A stretch of 36,720 nucleotides of DNA from a virus. Shown one piece after another: positions 6,479 through 13,686 of the stretch. Position 1 is the stretch's first letter. Each line of letters opens with the position of its first letter. The DNA lies in IMG/VR virus record IMGVR_UViG_3300020390_000010, positions 1 through 36,720 of that record; one strand, 5' to 3'. A model generated the notes under the pieces. The model saw only the letters and a list, made by a program, of their open reading frames with translations. It was not told where the DNA came from and made no database searches. The position numbers and the translations under genes were made by a program.

Positions 6479-6657
6479 GCGCCGCCCAGACCCTAATCGC
6501 AATCGCAGTCGCCGCCGCACCGCTACTGCTGTTTATCGCAAGCAGCATGAGCTACGCGGACGCCGTCCAGGCCGAGTCGGCGTACTGCGACAGCGTGGAA
6601 TCGGGGCTGTATCCCGATTACCACGGCAACTATCAAGAGGTTTGCCGCAATGAATAG
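6475..6657 (+). CDS. Small single-pass membrane protein, 60 residues
   Basis: The N-terminal hydrophobic segment at about residues 5-24 (LIAIAVAAAPLLLFIASS) is either a membrane anchor or an uncleaved signal. The rest is an acidic, soluble tail containing two Cys. It overlaps neighbours on both sides by four and eight bases. A holin-like role cannot be excluded because no lysis gene is otherwise visible, but an early-operon position argues against it. No family is recognised. Confidence 0.6.
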   Translation: MSAAQTLIAIAVAAAPLLLFIASSMSYADAVQAESAYCDSVESGLYPDYHGNYQEVCRNE

Positions 6658-6982
6658 CGTAACCGCCGAACGCAGCCGCCAGATTCGAGACAGCCGCGCT
6701 GTGGCCTGTGCCGACCGTGCCCGCGAGATGCCGTTCGATGCACAGCACTTCGATGACGAGGGCTACGCCGAGCACATCATCCGGCCGGAAGCCGCGTTTA
6801 CTCGCGATATTGCCGAGAAATCGTTGGATAACGATGAACACCGGTCACGGATCTATCTCGCGATGAATGCCGACCTGCACACGGAATCGGACGCATGGAA
6901 AGCCCGGCGGCTGGAGGAACTGGTCGCGGACTGGCACGAGAGCAGCGAGATCATCGCGCGCGAAGAATTGGAGACGTTGTGA
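6650..6982 (+). CDS. Early phage protein, 110 residues, unknown function
   Basis: Begins MNSVTAERSRQIRDSRAVAC and ends EIIAREELETL. It is strongly charged and helical, with acidic C-terminal helices. It overlaps the previous gene by eight bases, and its stop overlaps the next ATG. No motif is recognised. It is part of the coupled early gene chain. Confidence 0.65.
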   Translation: MNSVTAERSRQIRDSRAVACADRAREMPFDAQHFDDEGYAEHIIRPEAAFTRDIAEKSLDNDEHRSRIYLAMNADLHTESDAWKARRLEELVADWHESSEIIAREELETL

Positions 6983-7152
6983 TGCAAACCGAACACTACA
7001 CCCCGTCATGGGCCGACACCGAAGCCGAACGCCAGCACCGCCACGAGCAGCGGAAGCGCCGGATTCAGGGCATATCGGCTCTAGTGCAGGAATGCAACCG
7101 GCGTCGTCAGCAGGCAGAGCGTCTGTGGGCGATGCCGTGGAGGGAATCGTGA
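6982..7152 (+). CDS. Small basic early protein, 56 residues
   Basis: Begins MQTEHYTPSWADTEAERQHR and ends RLWAMPWRES. It is Arg/Gln-rich and helical. The start at 6982 shares its A with the preceding TGA stop, so a longer in-frame reading to 6895 is unnecessary. The end overlaps the next GTG start by four bases. Function is unknown. Confidence 0.6.
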   Translation: MQTEHYTPSWADTEAERQHRHEQRKRRIQGISALVQECNRRRQQAERLWAMPWRES

Positions 7153-7607
7153 GCGATCTTGCCGATATCGAAGCCCTTGCGAGCGCGCACGGTCTTGATG
7201 TGAAAAATAACAGCAACGGTCACATTCAGATTAGCGGCCGTGGCGTGCTCGTCAATTATTACCCGTTTAGCAAAAAGCGAACAGTGTGGTGCAAAGACGG
7301 ACGCCGAGCAACTGACTGCACAGCATGGGATGCCGTGCGCATGTGCCTGACAGGCGACAACAAGCAACTTAGACCGACGAAGAAGCCGCCGAAAACCCGG
7401 CCTGAAATAGATCTGCAGCCGGCTGTTACGAATCCGGCCGGGGTGCAGCATTTCTACAGCGGCGAAGTGCCGCCGTGGGACGAATCGCTCGAATGGTTGA
7501 GCGCGAACACGTATAGCGACAGCGTGAGGTTGTCGGCATACCGGCTTGAAATGGATGCGCTCGAGCTGCGTGTTGAAGCAAATGAGCTAGACGAGGTGGC
7601 GTCATGA
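7149..7607 (+). CDS. Early phage protein, 152 residues, unknown function
   Basis: Begins at a GTG with GGAGG at 7139-7143. Residues 1-70 include ADIEALASAHGLDV and VLVNYYPFSKKRTVWCKDGR, a pattern I associate with uncharacterised phage proteins. A proline/lysine-rich linker follows, then an acidic C-terminal helix (LEMDALELRVEANELDEVAS). It overlaps both neighbours by four bases (GTGA and ATGA). No catalytic motif is visible. Confidence 0.65.
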   Translation: MSDLADIEALASAHGLDVKNNSNGHIQISGRGVLVNYYPFSKKRTVWCKDGRRATDCTAWDAVRMCLTGDNKQLRPTKKPPKTRPEIDLQPAVTNPAGVQHFYSGEVPPWDESLEWLSANTYSDSVRLSAYRLEMDALELRVEANELDEVAS

Positions 7608-7766
7608 ACACCCCAATCATCACAGGCGAGGCGGCTAACGACTGGTGGCGGGGCGATTCTGTCCTGCCCTGTCGAGTACACCGACCCGCAGTTCTATCAA
7701 ATGGCGAAACGGTTTGTGCAAAAGCACGAGGCCCTTCGCGGGCAACAGAGAGAGGTGGAGGCGTGA
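7604..7766 (+). pseudogene. Small gene split by a +1 frame change (about 53 residues if joined)
   Basis: The ATG at 7604 overlaps the previous stop, giving MNTPIITGEAANDWWRGDSV. Coding-like sequence then continues in the +1 frame as EYTDPQFYQMAKRFVQKHEA and ends at TGA 7764-7766, overlapping the GTG start of the TnpB-like gene. The switch must occur near CTG CCC TGT at about 7662-7670, where CCC followed by T is a known type of +1 slip site. Without slipping, the first frame runs on into the TnpB-like frame and would give an N-terminal extension of 53 residues. The cause may be mutation, sequencing error or programmed slip. Confidence 0.5.
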
Positions 7767-8884
7767 GCGAGTCCAAGAGACTGAAGAAAACTCTTCAGGT
7801 TCGAGTTAAAGATAAACACGCCAAACATCTGGGAAGAATGGCGCGCTCAGTTAATTTCGTCTGGAATTATATAAACGAACTCAGTGAACGATCCATTCGA
7901 GAGCGCGGGCTTTTCCTCTCTGGCTATGACATTTGTAAATTCACTCAAGGGGCTAACAAAGAATTAGGACTAAACAGTCATACTGTTCAGCGTATCGGTA
8001 AGGAATACGCTACTCGACGTAAACAGTTTCGAAAAAATAAATTGGCGTGGCGTAAATCTTTTGGTTCCCGTCGTAGCTTGGGCTGGATTCCAATTAATAC
8101 TGGCGCTTCTAGCTGGAAGTTCGGACAGGTCTATCACAATGGCAGTTATTTCAAGGTCTGGGACAGCTATGGGCTAAGCCAGTATCGCTTTCTCTCTGCG
8201 TCGTTTAATGAAGACGCCCGAGGGCGCTGGTATTTCAATGTCGCGGTGGATGTTGAGCCGTCTTCAGACCGGGCTAATAAAGCCGTCGCTGGTATCGATC
8301 TTGGTCTGACTGACGTAGCAACCTGTAGCGACGGTTCTAAAATGATTAACCATCGATTCTATAAGGGCATGGAAAACATGCTTGCCAATGCTCAGCGGGC
8401 TCGCAAGAAAAGCCGCGTAAGAGCGATACACGCCAAGATAAGAAACCGCCGAAAGGACGCAGCGCATAAGTTTTCGCGCCGTGTTGTTGATAACTACGGC
8501 GCGGTCTACGTGGGCGACGTTAGTTCGCTCAAACTCGCCAAAACCCGCATGGCCAAGTCGGTGTTTGATGCCGGCTGGGGTCAATTAAAGACGATGCTGG
8601 AATATAAATGCGATCACGCAGGCATTGTTTTTAAAGAGGTTGACGAGCGATACACCACCCAAGCCTGTTCGAGTTGTGGCTGTCTGCCCCTCTCGCGGCC
8701 GAAAGGTATCGCAGGCCTTGGAATAAGGCTATGGACTTGCAGTGAGTGCGGTGTCACTCACGACCGCGATATTAACGCGGCCAAGAACATAGCTGCGGTC
8801 GGGCATGGCCGTCCTGTGGAGGGAATTCCGACATTTAACGCGGAAAGATGTCAATGGTGGCCTGATGGGGATAACGCGGCATGA
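7763..8884 (+). CDS. tnpB: TnpB-like RNA-guided nuclease-family protein with altered RuvC site
   Basis: A 373-residue protein, typical TnpB length, starting at GTG with GGAG upstream. The N-terminal REC/WED-type region reaches about residue 170. RuvC-I is GIDLG (D179). The RuvC-II position reads AVYVGDVSSLKLAKT, with Gly251 where TnpB normally has Glu. A four-Cys zinc ribbon follows (C302, C305, C326, C329). RuvC-III is HDRDINAAKNI (D336). A Glu pair at E292 and E295 just before the zinc ribbon might substitute for the missing carboxylate. No TnpA or transposon end is evident. GTGA and ATGA overlaps tie both ends into the operon, suggesting domestication. It could be a nuclease-dead repressor, a rearranged active nuclease, or a decayed transposon protein. 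Confidence 0.93.
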   Translation: MSESKRLKKTLQVRVKDKHAKHLGRMARSVNFVWNYINELSERSIRERGLFLSGYDICKFTQGANKELGLNSHTVQRIGKEYATRRKQFRKNKLAWRKSFGSRRSLGWIPINTGASSWKFGQVYHNGSYFKVWDSYGLSQYRFLSASFNEDARGRWYFNVAVDVEPSSDRANKAVAGIDLGLTDVATCSDGSKMINHRFYKGMENMLANAQRARKKSRVRAIHAKIRNRRKDAAHKFSRRVVDNYGAVYVGDVSSLKLAKTRMAKSVFDAGWGQLKTMLEYKCDHAGIVFKEVDERYTTQACSSCGCLPLSRPKGIAGLGIRLWTCSECGVTHDRDINAAKNIAAVGHGRPVEGIPTFNAERCQWWPDGDNAA

Positions 8885-9051
8885 GCGAAGAACACGACGA
8901 ACGCTGCCAAGGATGCAGTAACAAGCGTCCCGAGATTGAACATTCGTGCCCATTCATCGCAGAAATGCGGGGCGATAACGTAGCCGAGCAGCGGCAAAAC
9001 TTATGCAACTGCTGCTCTGACTGCACTCGCGAATGCCTAATGGATATCTAG
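8881..9051 (+). CDS. Cysteine-rich small protein, probably zinc-binding
   Basis: A 56-residue protein with eight Cys: CQGC near the N-terminus, HSC in the middle, and LCNCCSDCTREC at the C-terminus. The spacing suggests one or two bound zinc ions. It overlaps the TnpB-like stop (ATGA) and precedes the recombination genes by ten bases. The 3' guide-RNA region of the TnpB-like gene, if any, would run into this ORF. No named family is recognised. Confidence 0.65.
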   Translation: MSEEHDERCQGCSNKRPEIEHSCPFIAEMRGDNVAEQRQNLCNCCSDCTRECLMDI

Positions 9052-9061
9052 GAGACCAGAC

Positions 9062-9841
9062 ATGGCAGAACAATCACTAGCAGAAAGCCAGACACAGGAA
9101 GTCGCGCCCAGCAATGAGAACGGCGCGATTATCAGCATGATCGAGCGGGCGGCGAAAGACCCGAACGTCGATATCGAGAAGATGGAGCGGTTATTCACGC
9201 TGCACGAGAAGATGCTGGCACGCAACGCAGAATCCGATTTCAACGCCGCTCTTTCGCGGTTGCAATCCGTGCTGCCCGAGGTTGCCGAAAATGGTGAGAT
9301 CAAGCACGGCGACAAGGTTATCAGTCGGTATAAGAAATGGGAGGACGTGAACCGCGTTATCAAGCCCTATCTTGCCGCTGAGGGCTTCGCGCTGTCTTTC
9401 CGTGTGGATACTGCGGATAAGGTGAAAGTCGCCGCCGTACTAAGCCATACAGGCGGACACAGCGAACGAACCAGCATCACCCTGCCCGCCGATACCGGCG
9501 GCGCGAAAAACGCGGTGCAGGCGGTCGCCTCGTCGGTCAGCTATGGCAAGCGGTACACGGCTGAATCGCTGCTCAATATCACGTCGCCGGGGCAAGACGA
9601 TGATGCTCAAAGTGCGGTGCAGCCTAAAGGTCCAGAGCGTATCAGCCAAGAGCAGGCGGATCAGATTACGGCGAGGCTGGCAGAAACAGAATCTGACCGT
9701 GACCGTTTCCTGCGGGCGCTAGGGCCGAAGATCAGCTGCCGAGATCTGACAGACATTCAGGATATTCCGGCTTCTCAGTTCGATGCGGCGATGCAGCTGA
9801 TCGAATCCAACGCCCAGCGTAAAGCGGTGGAGGCTCAATAA
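9062..9841 (+). CDS. erf: ERF-family single-strand annealing recombinase
   Basis: A 259-residue protein that anneals complementary single strands during phage recombination in the cytoplasm. The ERF core covers about residues 20-190. It includes LFTLHEKMLARNAESDFNAA, a central KKWEDVNRVIKPYLAAEGFALSFR-type segment and KNAVQAVASSVSYGKRYTAE near the C-terminal end of the domain. The remaining C-terminal tail is variable. A ribosome site (AGGAG) sits upstream. Its stop overlaps the start of a YqaJ-type exonuclease, followed by an SSB-like protein. This is the expected exonuclease, annealase and SSB partnership analogous to lambda Red. Confidence 0.9.
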   Translation: MAEQSLAESQTQEVAPSNENGAIISMIERAAKDPNVDIEKMERLFTLHEKMLARNAESDFNAALSRLQSVLPEVAENGEIKHGDKVISRYKKWEDVNRVIKPYLAAEGFALSFRVDTADKVKVAAVLSHTGGHSERTSITLPADTGGAKNAVQAVASSVSYGKRYTAESLLNITSPGQDDDAQSAVQPKGPERISQEQADQITARLAETESDRDRFLRALGPKISCRDLTDIQDIPASQFDAAMQLIESNAQRKAVEAQ

Positions 9842-10503
9842 TGGTCGATATCGAGATAGTGGAGTGTCAGCAGGGCACCGCCGATTGGTTCAACGCCCGG
9901 TCACAGGCCATTACCGCCAGTATGTTTTCGACGGTACGTGACACGCTCAAGAGTGGCCCGAACAAAGGCGGCTACAAGAAAGCGGCTGAGGACTATGCGT
10001 TTCGGCTGGCGATTGAGCGCATCAGCGGGGAGGCCCTGCAGGACGACCAGTTTCAGACGTTCTCGATGAAACGCGGGCATGATCTCGAGCCTGAGGCGCG
10101 CGACATTCACTCGTTTCGCCTTGGCTGCGATGTCGAGCAAGCCGGCATTGTCCGCACCACGGATCGATGTTTTGGCGCCTCGGTGGATGGCCTAATCGGC
10201 GACGACGGGATCAGCGAATACAAATGCTTCGTTGCACCCGAAAAGCTCAAGGCCATTCTGATCGACGGCGACATCTCCGATGTGACCGATCAGATCCAGG
10301 GCGGATTATGGCTGACCGGCCGCAAGTGGTGTGACTTTGCACTTTACTGTCCCGCCCTGTCGTGTATCGACCAAGAGCTAACGGTCAAGCGCGTTCATCG
10401 CGACGACGACTATATCGAAGCGATGGAGCGTGACCTAATAGCTTTCGACGCACTCGTTGAAAGCTATCGCTCACAACTCATGAAAACCAAGGAAGCAGCT
10501 TAA
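9841..10503 (+). CDS. YqaJ-type 5'-3' exonuclease (lambda Exo-like)
   Basis: A 220-residue PD-(D/E)XK exonuclease that would process double-strand ends to single strands for the neighbouring ERF annealase. Diagnostic parts: GTADWFNARSQAITASMFS near the N-terminus, RGHDLEPEA (E83/E85), VDG with D116, and the active-site EYK (E126, K128) after ISEY. A conserved QIQGGLWLTG segment follows, typical of YqaJ proteins. The start shares a base with the ERF stop and the stop shares a base with the next ATG, so the three genes are coupled. Confidence 0.92.
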   Translation: MVDIEIVECQQGTADWFNARSQAITASMFSTVRDTLKSGPNKGGYKKAAEDYAFRLAIERISGEALQDDQFQTFSMKRGHDLEPEARDIHSFRLGCDVEQAGIVRTTDRCFGASVDGLIGDDGISEYKCFVAPEKLKAILIDGDISDVTDQIQGGLWLTGRKWCDFALYCPALSCIDQELTVKRVHRDDDYIEAMERDLIAFDALVESYRSQLMKTKEAA

Positions 10504-10814
10504 TGGCACAGAAAAAGTATGAATGCGTCGTCGCCCTCGGCGAGTACACCGATGGCCAAGGGCAGACGAAAACACGCTGGCAAAACGTCGGCGCGGTTAT
10601 CCAGACCGACAAAGGGCACATGATGCTACTCGACCGCACATTCAATCCGGCGGGCATGCCTAACCCGGAGGGCCGCACGAACATCGTCGTCAATCTATTC
10701 GAGCCCCAGCAGCGCGACCAGCAATCCAGCGGCCAGCAGTACCGCCAAGCGTCGCAAGGTGGGCAGCAGGCCAACGGCGGCGGGGTTGACCCGGATGACT
10801 CGATTCCGTTTTAG
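10503..10814 (+). CDS. SSB-like single-stranded DNA-binding protein
   Basis: A 103-residue protein. Residues 1-65 are beta-rich and OB-fold-like (YECVVALGEY, KGHMMLLDRTFN). Residues 68-92 are a Gln/Gly-rich linker. The C-terminus DPDDSIPF is the classic acidic SSB tail that recruits partner proteins. It is shorter than bacterial SSB (about 175 residues) and the OB core is divergent, so the assignment rests mainly on the tail and on the ERF and exonuclease neighbours. Confidence 0.75.
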   Translation: MAQKKYECVVALGEYTDGQGQTKTRWQNVGAVIQTDKGHMMLLDRTFNPAGMPNPEGRTNIVVNLFEPQQRDQQSSGQQYRQASQGGQQANGGGVDPDDSIPF

Positions 10815-10816
10815 AC

Positions 10817-11281
10817 ATGCGTAAAACGTGCAGCAAATGCGAACAAAATTTGGACAGCAGCGATTTCTATGCGCATGCCAAATCTTCTGACGGATTGGCC
10901 GGGAAGTGTAAGGAGTGCGCCAAAGCTATTGCACGTAGGAATCGGGCTAAGCGCCTTGGTTACTATCGCGAATACGACAGGCGTAGGTATCAAAAGAATG
11001 GTCGGCGCGGCGAGGCGACTAAAGAGGCAAGTGATCGAGCTAAACGCCGATGGTCTGAGCGCAACCCGATTAAACGAAAGGCTTCCCAAGCCGTTTCTAA
11101 CGCTCTGCGAGATGGGAGGCTGAGCAGGCAACCATGCTGCGTATGCGGGGCTACAAAAGCTCAAGCACATCACGAGGATTACGCGAAACCATACACAGTT
11201 ATCTGGCTATGCTCTAAACACCATTCCGAGTATCACCGAATTGTAGATGAGATCGCAAAAGCCTTTGCAGAAGCGAGTTAA
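10817..11281 (+). CDS. HNH-type zinc nuclease, probably mobile
   Basis: A 154-residue protein. The N-terminal zinc site CSKCEQNLDSSDFY ending in CKECAK is common in phage HNH-associated proteins. A long basic helix region follows. The C-terminal HNH-like core has CCVCG, then HHEDYAKPYTVIWLC and HHSEYH. It starts three bases after the SSB stop. A hairpin AAACAC/GTGTTT immediately follows its stop. It is more AT-rich than its neighbours. Probably a free-standing homing-type endonuclease; activity is not shown. Confidence 0.8.
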   Translation: MRKTCSKCEQNLDSSDFYAHAKSSDGLAGKCKECAKAIARRNRAKRLGYYREYDRRRYQKNGRRGEATKEASDRAKRRWSERNPIKRKASQAVSNALRDGRLSRQPCCVCGATKAQAHHEDYAKPYTVIWLCSKHHSEYHRIVDEIAKAFAEAS

Positions 11282-11341
11282 ACACAAACAAGTGTTTTGA
11301 GCACACGGCCCGTCAGGTGGCGGGCCTATGGAGAGAGATAT
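11282..11341 (+). promoter_or_regulatory. Short intergenic segment with two hairpins
   Basis: AACAC/GTGTT followed by TTTGA (11281-11299) is a weak terminator-like hairpin after the HNH gene. GGCCCG/CGGGCC (11307-11326) is a perfect second hairpin without a T-run. GGAGAGAG before the next start is its ribosome site. Confidence 0.35.
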
Positions 11342-11554
11342 ATGGGTGACATAGCAGACATGATGCTGGAGGGCGGATTATGCGAGCAATGCGGCGTAGT
11401 CATGCCCGATTATCAAGAGCCCGGGTATCCGCGCTCCTGTCCCGACTGTGGCGGATCGTCGCCGCGCTTGGACAAGGTTAATTGCACGGTTTGCGGCAAG
11501 CGCGTCAAAGAGAAAGGTCTCAAGGATCACATGCGCGACGCGCATAACGCCTAA
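11342..11554 (+). CDS. Small zinc-ribbon protein, 70 residues
   Basis: Begins MGDIADMMLEGGLCEQCGVV. Cys pairs CEQC, CPDC and CTVC with a C-terminal HMRDAH give a zinc ribbon plus a possible C2H2-like finger (CTVCGKRVKEKGLKDHMRDAH). GGAGAGAG lies upstream of the chosen start; a longer in-frame reading begins before this ribosome site. It is probably a small DNA- or RNA-binding accessory protein of unknown role. Confidence 0.7.
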   Translation: MGDIADMMLEGGLCEQCGVVMPDYQEPGYPRSCPDCGGSSPRLDKVNCTVCGKRVKEKGLKDHMRDAHNA

Positions 11555-11576
11555 CCCCACAACCAGCGAGCGAGAT

Positions 11577-11780
11577 ATGAGCATGAAGCGCCAATACCTC
11601 AGACCCAACAGAGACAGCGTTGTTACTGATTGGGAGCTAGAGCGAGAAGAGTGGCTCTGCGACCAGTGCTTCAAAGATTACGAAAGCGAATACCGAGCCG
11701 ACACTTGCTGCGGCGGGGAACCTAGCCAGCGCGCCCTCGAAGCACGCGGCCAGCAACGGCTAGAAGGATTAGAGACATGA
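11577..11780 (+). CDS. Small Cys-containing protein, 67 residues
   Basis: Begins MSMKRQYLRPNRDSVVTDWE and contains WLCDQCFKDYE and DTCCGG, a likely zinc-binding knuckle. GAGCGAGAT lies upstream. The stop overlaps the dUTPase ORF ATG by four bases. The family is not recognised. It belongs to a run of three small Cys-rich early proteins. Confidence 0.6.
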   Translation: MSMKRQYLRPNRDSVVTDWELEREEWLCDQCFKDYESEYRADTCCGGEPSQRALEARGQQRLEGLET

Positions 11781-12358
11781 GCGAAGTAGTCAACCCGGAT
11801 CATGACCATAAGTGCCCTCGGCGCTATGGGCTGATGATTGCGTGTTCATGCGCAGCAGAGGATAAACGGACTATGAATATCGACTTGCGAATACTGGACG
11901 ACCGCTATCATAGCGATTGGGGTCTCCCTGACTACGCCAAGCCGGGCGATGCGGGGATTGATCTGAGGGCGGCTAATTACGGCAAATTCGGCATTGCCGA
12001 AAAAGATGGGCTATTGGGCGTCGTACTTGACCCCGGCCGATGCGAGCTAATCGGCACCGGCCTAGCAATCCACATCGCAGACCCTGGCTATGTCGGCCTG
12101 ATCGTGCCGCGCTCTGGGTTGGGCCATAGGCATGGCCTGATACTCGGCAACGGCACAGGCGTAATTGATTCGTCGTACCAAGGCGAACTCAAGGTCAGCT
12201 TGTGGAACCGCTCAGACACGCCATACACGGTCGAGCATGGGGAGCGTGTCGCCCAGCTGCTAATCATGCCTGTAGTGCAGGCTCAGTTCCGCGTCGTGGA
12301 GTCTTTCGAGGCTAGCGAACGGGGTGACGGCGGTTTCGGATCGACAGGAGCAGCATGA
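11777..12358 (+). CDS. dut: dUTP diphosphatase (trimeric dUTPase)
   Basis: Hydrolyses dUTP to dUMP and pyrophosphate, keeping uracil out of phage DNA and feeding dTMP synthesis. All five dUTPase motifs are visible in order: PGDAGIDLRA, VPRSGLG, GTGVIDSSYQGEL, GERVAQLLI and RGDGGFGSTG. The ORF is 193 residues because of a 32-residue N-terminal extension containing PDHDHKC and CSC. A second ATG at 11873 with AGAGGA upstream would give a standard 161-residue enzyme, so both forms are possible. The stop overlaps the next ATG. Confidence 0.95.
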   Translation: MSEVVNPDHDHKCPRRYGLMIACSCAAEDKRTMNIDLRILDDRYHSDWGLPDYAKPGDAGIDLRAANYGKFGIAEKDGLLGVVLDPGRCELIGTGLAIHIADPGYVGLIVPRSGLGHRHGLILGNGTGVIDSSYQGELKVSLWNRSDTPYTVEHGERVAQLLIMPVVQAQFRVVESFEASERGDGGFGSTGAA

Positions 12359-12537
12359 TGACCCAATTCGAGAAAATCGAGCACGAACGTCGCTACGGCG
12401 AACTGGACAGCGGATTGGGGCGGCTTATCGCGACGGCGCCGAGAGAATGGCGGGAGCGCCTGGAGTCGCTGCAGCGCGAGGTCATGGACGAATGGCACGC
12501 GGTGTCGAATATGCGAGTGCAGAGGGGTCAGCCATGA
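12355..12537 (+). CDS. Small early protein, 60 residues
   Basis: Begins MMTQFEKIEHERRYGELDSG. It is helical and charged, ending with RVQRGQP. The start overlaps the dUTPase stop; a second ATG follows immediately. The end overlaps the next gene through an ATGA junction. Function is unknown. Confidence 0.55.
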   Translation: MMTQFEKIEHERRYGELDSGLGRLIATAPREWRERLESLQREVMDEWHAVSNMRVQRGQP

Positions 12538-12743
12538 GCGAAATCAGAACCCCGGTCCATCCTGTCCGCGTTGACCTGATATGCGACGACTGCAACGAGG
12601 GCGTCATGCGCCCGACAGGCATGGTGCTGACGAGCTGCCCGGCCCAATACGTCCATCGCTGCATCCACTGCGACCAGGCGTCGAGCTATACCCAGTCGTA
12701 TCCGTTCATCGATTTTCAGGACGAGCAGGAGCGCCAGCCATGA
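12534..12743 (+). CDS. Small zinc-finger-like protein, 69 residues
   Basis: Begins MSEIRTPVHPVRVDLICDDC. Two Cys pairs, CDDC and CIHC (in HRCIHCDQ), form a probable zinc ribbon. Ends DEQERQP. It is joined to both neighbours by ATGA overlaps. A larger in-frame reading from 12324 crosses the dUTPase end and is unnecessary. No named family is recognised. Confidence 0.6.
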   Translation: MSEIRTPVHPVRVDLICDDCNEGVMRPTGMVLTSCPAQYVHRCIHCDQASSYTQSYPFIDFQDEQERQP

Positions 12744-13087
12744 AAGCCAACCACCGAGGCGAGCCCGATCGCATCTATCTGCAGGTCCACGGCGACGGCA
12801 ATCCCGCCAACTATGCCGCGCCGCCTGCGCTATCCGGTGGCGATGTCACGTGGTCGCTCGCCCCTGTGTTTGATCGCGACGTTGAGTACGTGCGCGCCGA
12901 CCGGGCCGCGCACAGCTCGCACGCGGGAATAGAGCAGGTCATGGCTGCCGTGCGAGTCCACCTGCGCCGGACGATCCGCCATCATCAGTCGCCGCACGAC
13001 GAGCGGCTGAAACGCGGATACATCGAAAGCCGGGACCGTCTGGCTGAGATGACGGGGATCGACGATGAAACGGAGCGCCAGCCATGA
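12740..13087 (+). CDS. Phage protein with YLQ / DVEYVRAD motif, 115 residues
   Basis: The N-terminal half contains EPDRIYLQVHGDG and DRDVEYVRAD, a pattern recurrent in accessory early proteins of lambdoid phages (ead/Ea22-like). The C-terminal half is helical and charged (RRTIRHHQSPHDERLKRGYI), ending ETERQP. Its 3' junction GGAGCGCCAGCCATGA is identical to its 5' junction 344 bases upstream. Function is unknown. Confidence 0.6.
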   Translation: MKANHRGEPDRIYLQVHGDGNPANYAAPPALSGGDVTWSLAPVFDRDVEYVRADRAAHSSHAGIEQVMAAVRVHLRRTIRHHQSPHDERLKRGYIESRDRLAEMTGIDDETERQP

Positions 13088-13686
13088 GCGACAACGAGAT
13101 GGATTACGACGTAGTAGATCGAAACCTGCAATTTATTTTTTTGCATCACAAAAAGAAAGGGGATACAGGAACCGCCAATATTATCGAGCAAGCGGGCCAA
13201 TCAATAACAAACCTTCGCGCCCGAGTCGCCGAGCTTGAGCACGATATATCACGACACCTAGCAGTCATATCCGAGATCGAATCCGAGCGGGGCGGTCTGC
13301 GGCAGGCGCGGGATGCGGCATGGGATCGGATCGAGGAATTGGAGGCCGACCGCCGCACCCTACAGCAGGACGGTCGCCACCCCGCGCCCTGCGCACGGCA
13401 CTTCGAAGCGGCGGCATTCGGTGCGGAGATCCGGCAGCGGGACGCGCGGATTGATGAACTGGAGAGGCGGCTCTCTCAGAGCGATTCCGACCTAGGGCTG
13501 GCGTGCAGGGGCGCGGTCGAGCGAGGACGCGAGATCGAAATTCTTCAAGCCGAGCGTGACCGCTATAAAAGCCTCGCCACGCGGCTATGCGTTGACCATC
13601 GGGATTACGGAGCAGGCGAGGCGATGGAAGAGATACAAGCCGAAGCCCAGCGCATGGGCCTGTACGGGAGGGATGGTGATGAGTGA
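13084..13686 (+). CDS. Coiled-coil early protein, 200 residues
   Basis: Begins MSDNEMDYDVVDRNLQFIFL. Heptad-rich segments at about residues 43-95 (LRARVAELEHDISRHLAVIS) and 118-160 (RDARIDELERRLSQS, EIEILQAERDRYKSL) indicate a long coiled coil. The C-terminal 30 residues include YGAGEAMEEIQAEAQRMGL. The first 30 codons are AT-rich (IFLHHKKKGD), unlike the rest, suggesting a mosaic join. Resembles Ea22-type early proteins in general layout; function is unknown. Confidence 0.6.
   Translation: MSDNEMDYDVVDRNLQFIFLHHKKKGDTGTANIIEQAGQSITNLRARVAELEHDISRHLAVISEIESERGGLRQARDAAWDRIEELEADRRTLQQDGRHPAPCARHFEAAAFGAEIRQRDARIDELERRLSQSDSDLGLACRGAVERGREIEILQAERDRYKSLATRLCVDHRDYGAGEAMEEIQAEAQRMGLYGRDGDE

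Noticed and set aside
6867-7148. N-terminal extension of the 152-residue early protein back to 6867
   Set aside because: It overlaps two coupled genes; the GTG at 7149 has a proper GGAGG and the usual 4-bp overlap.
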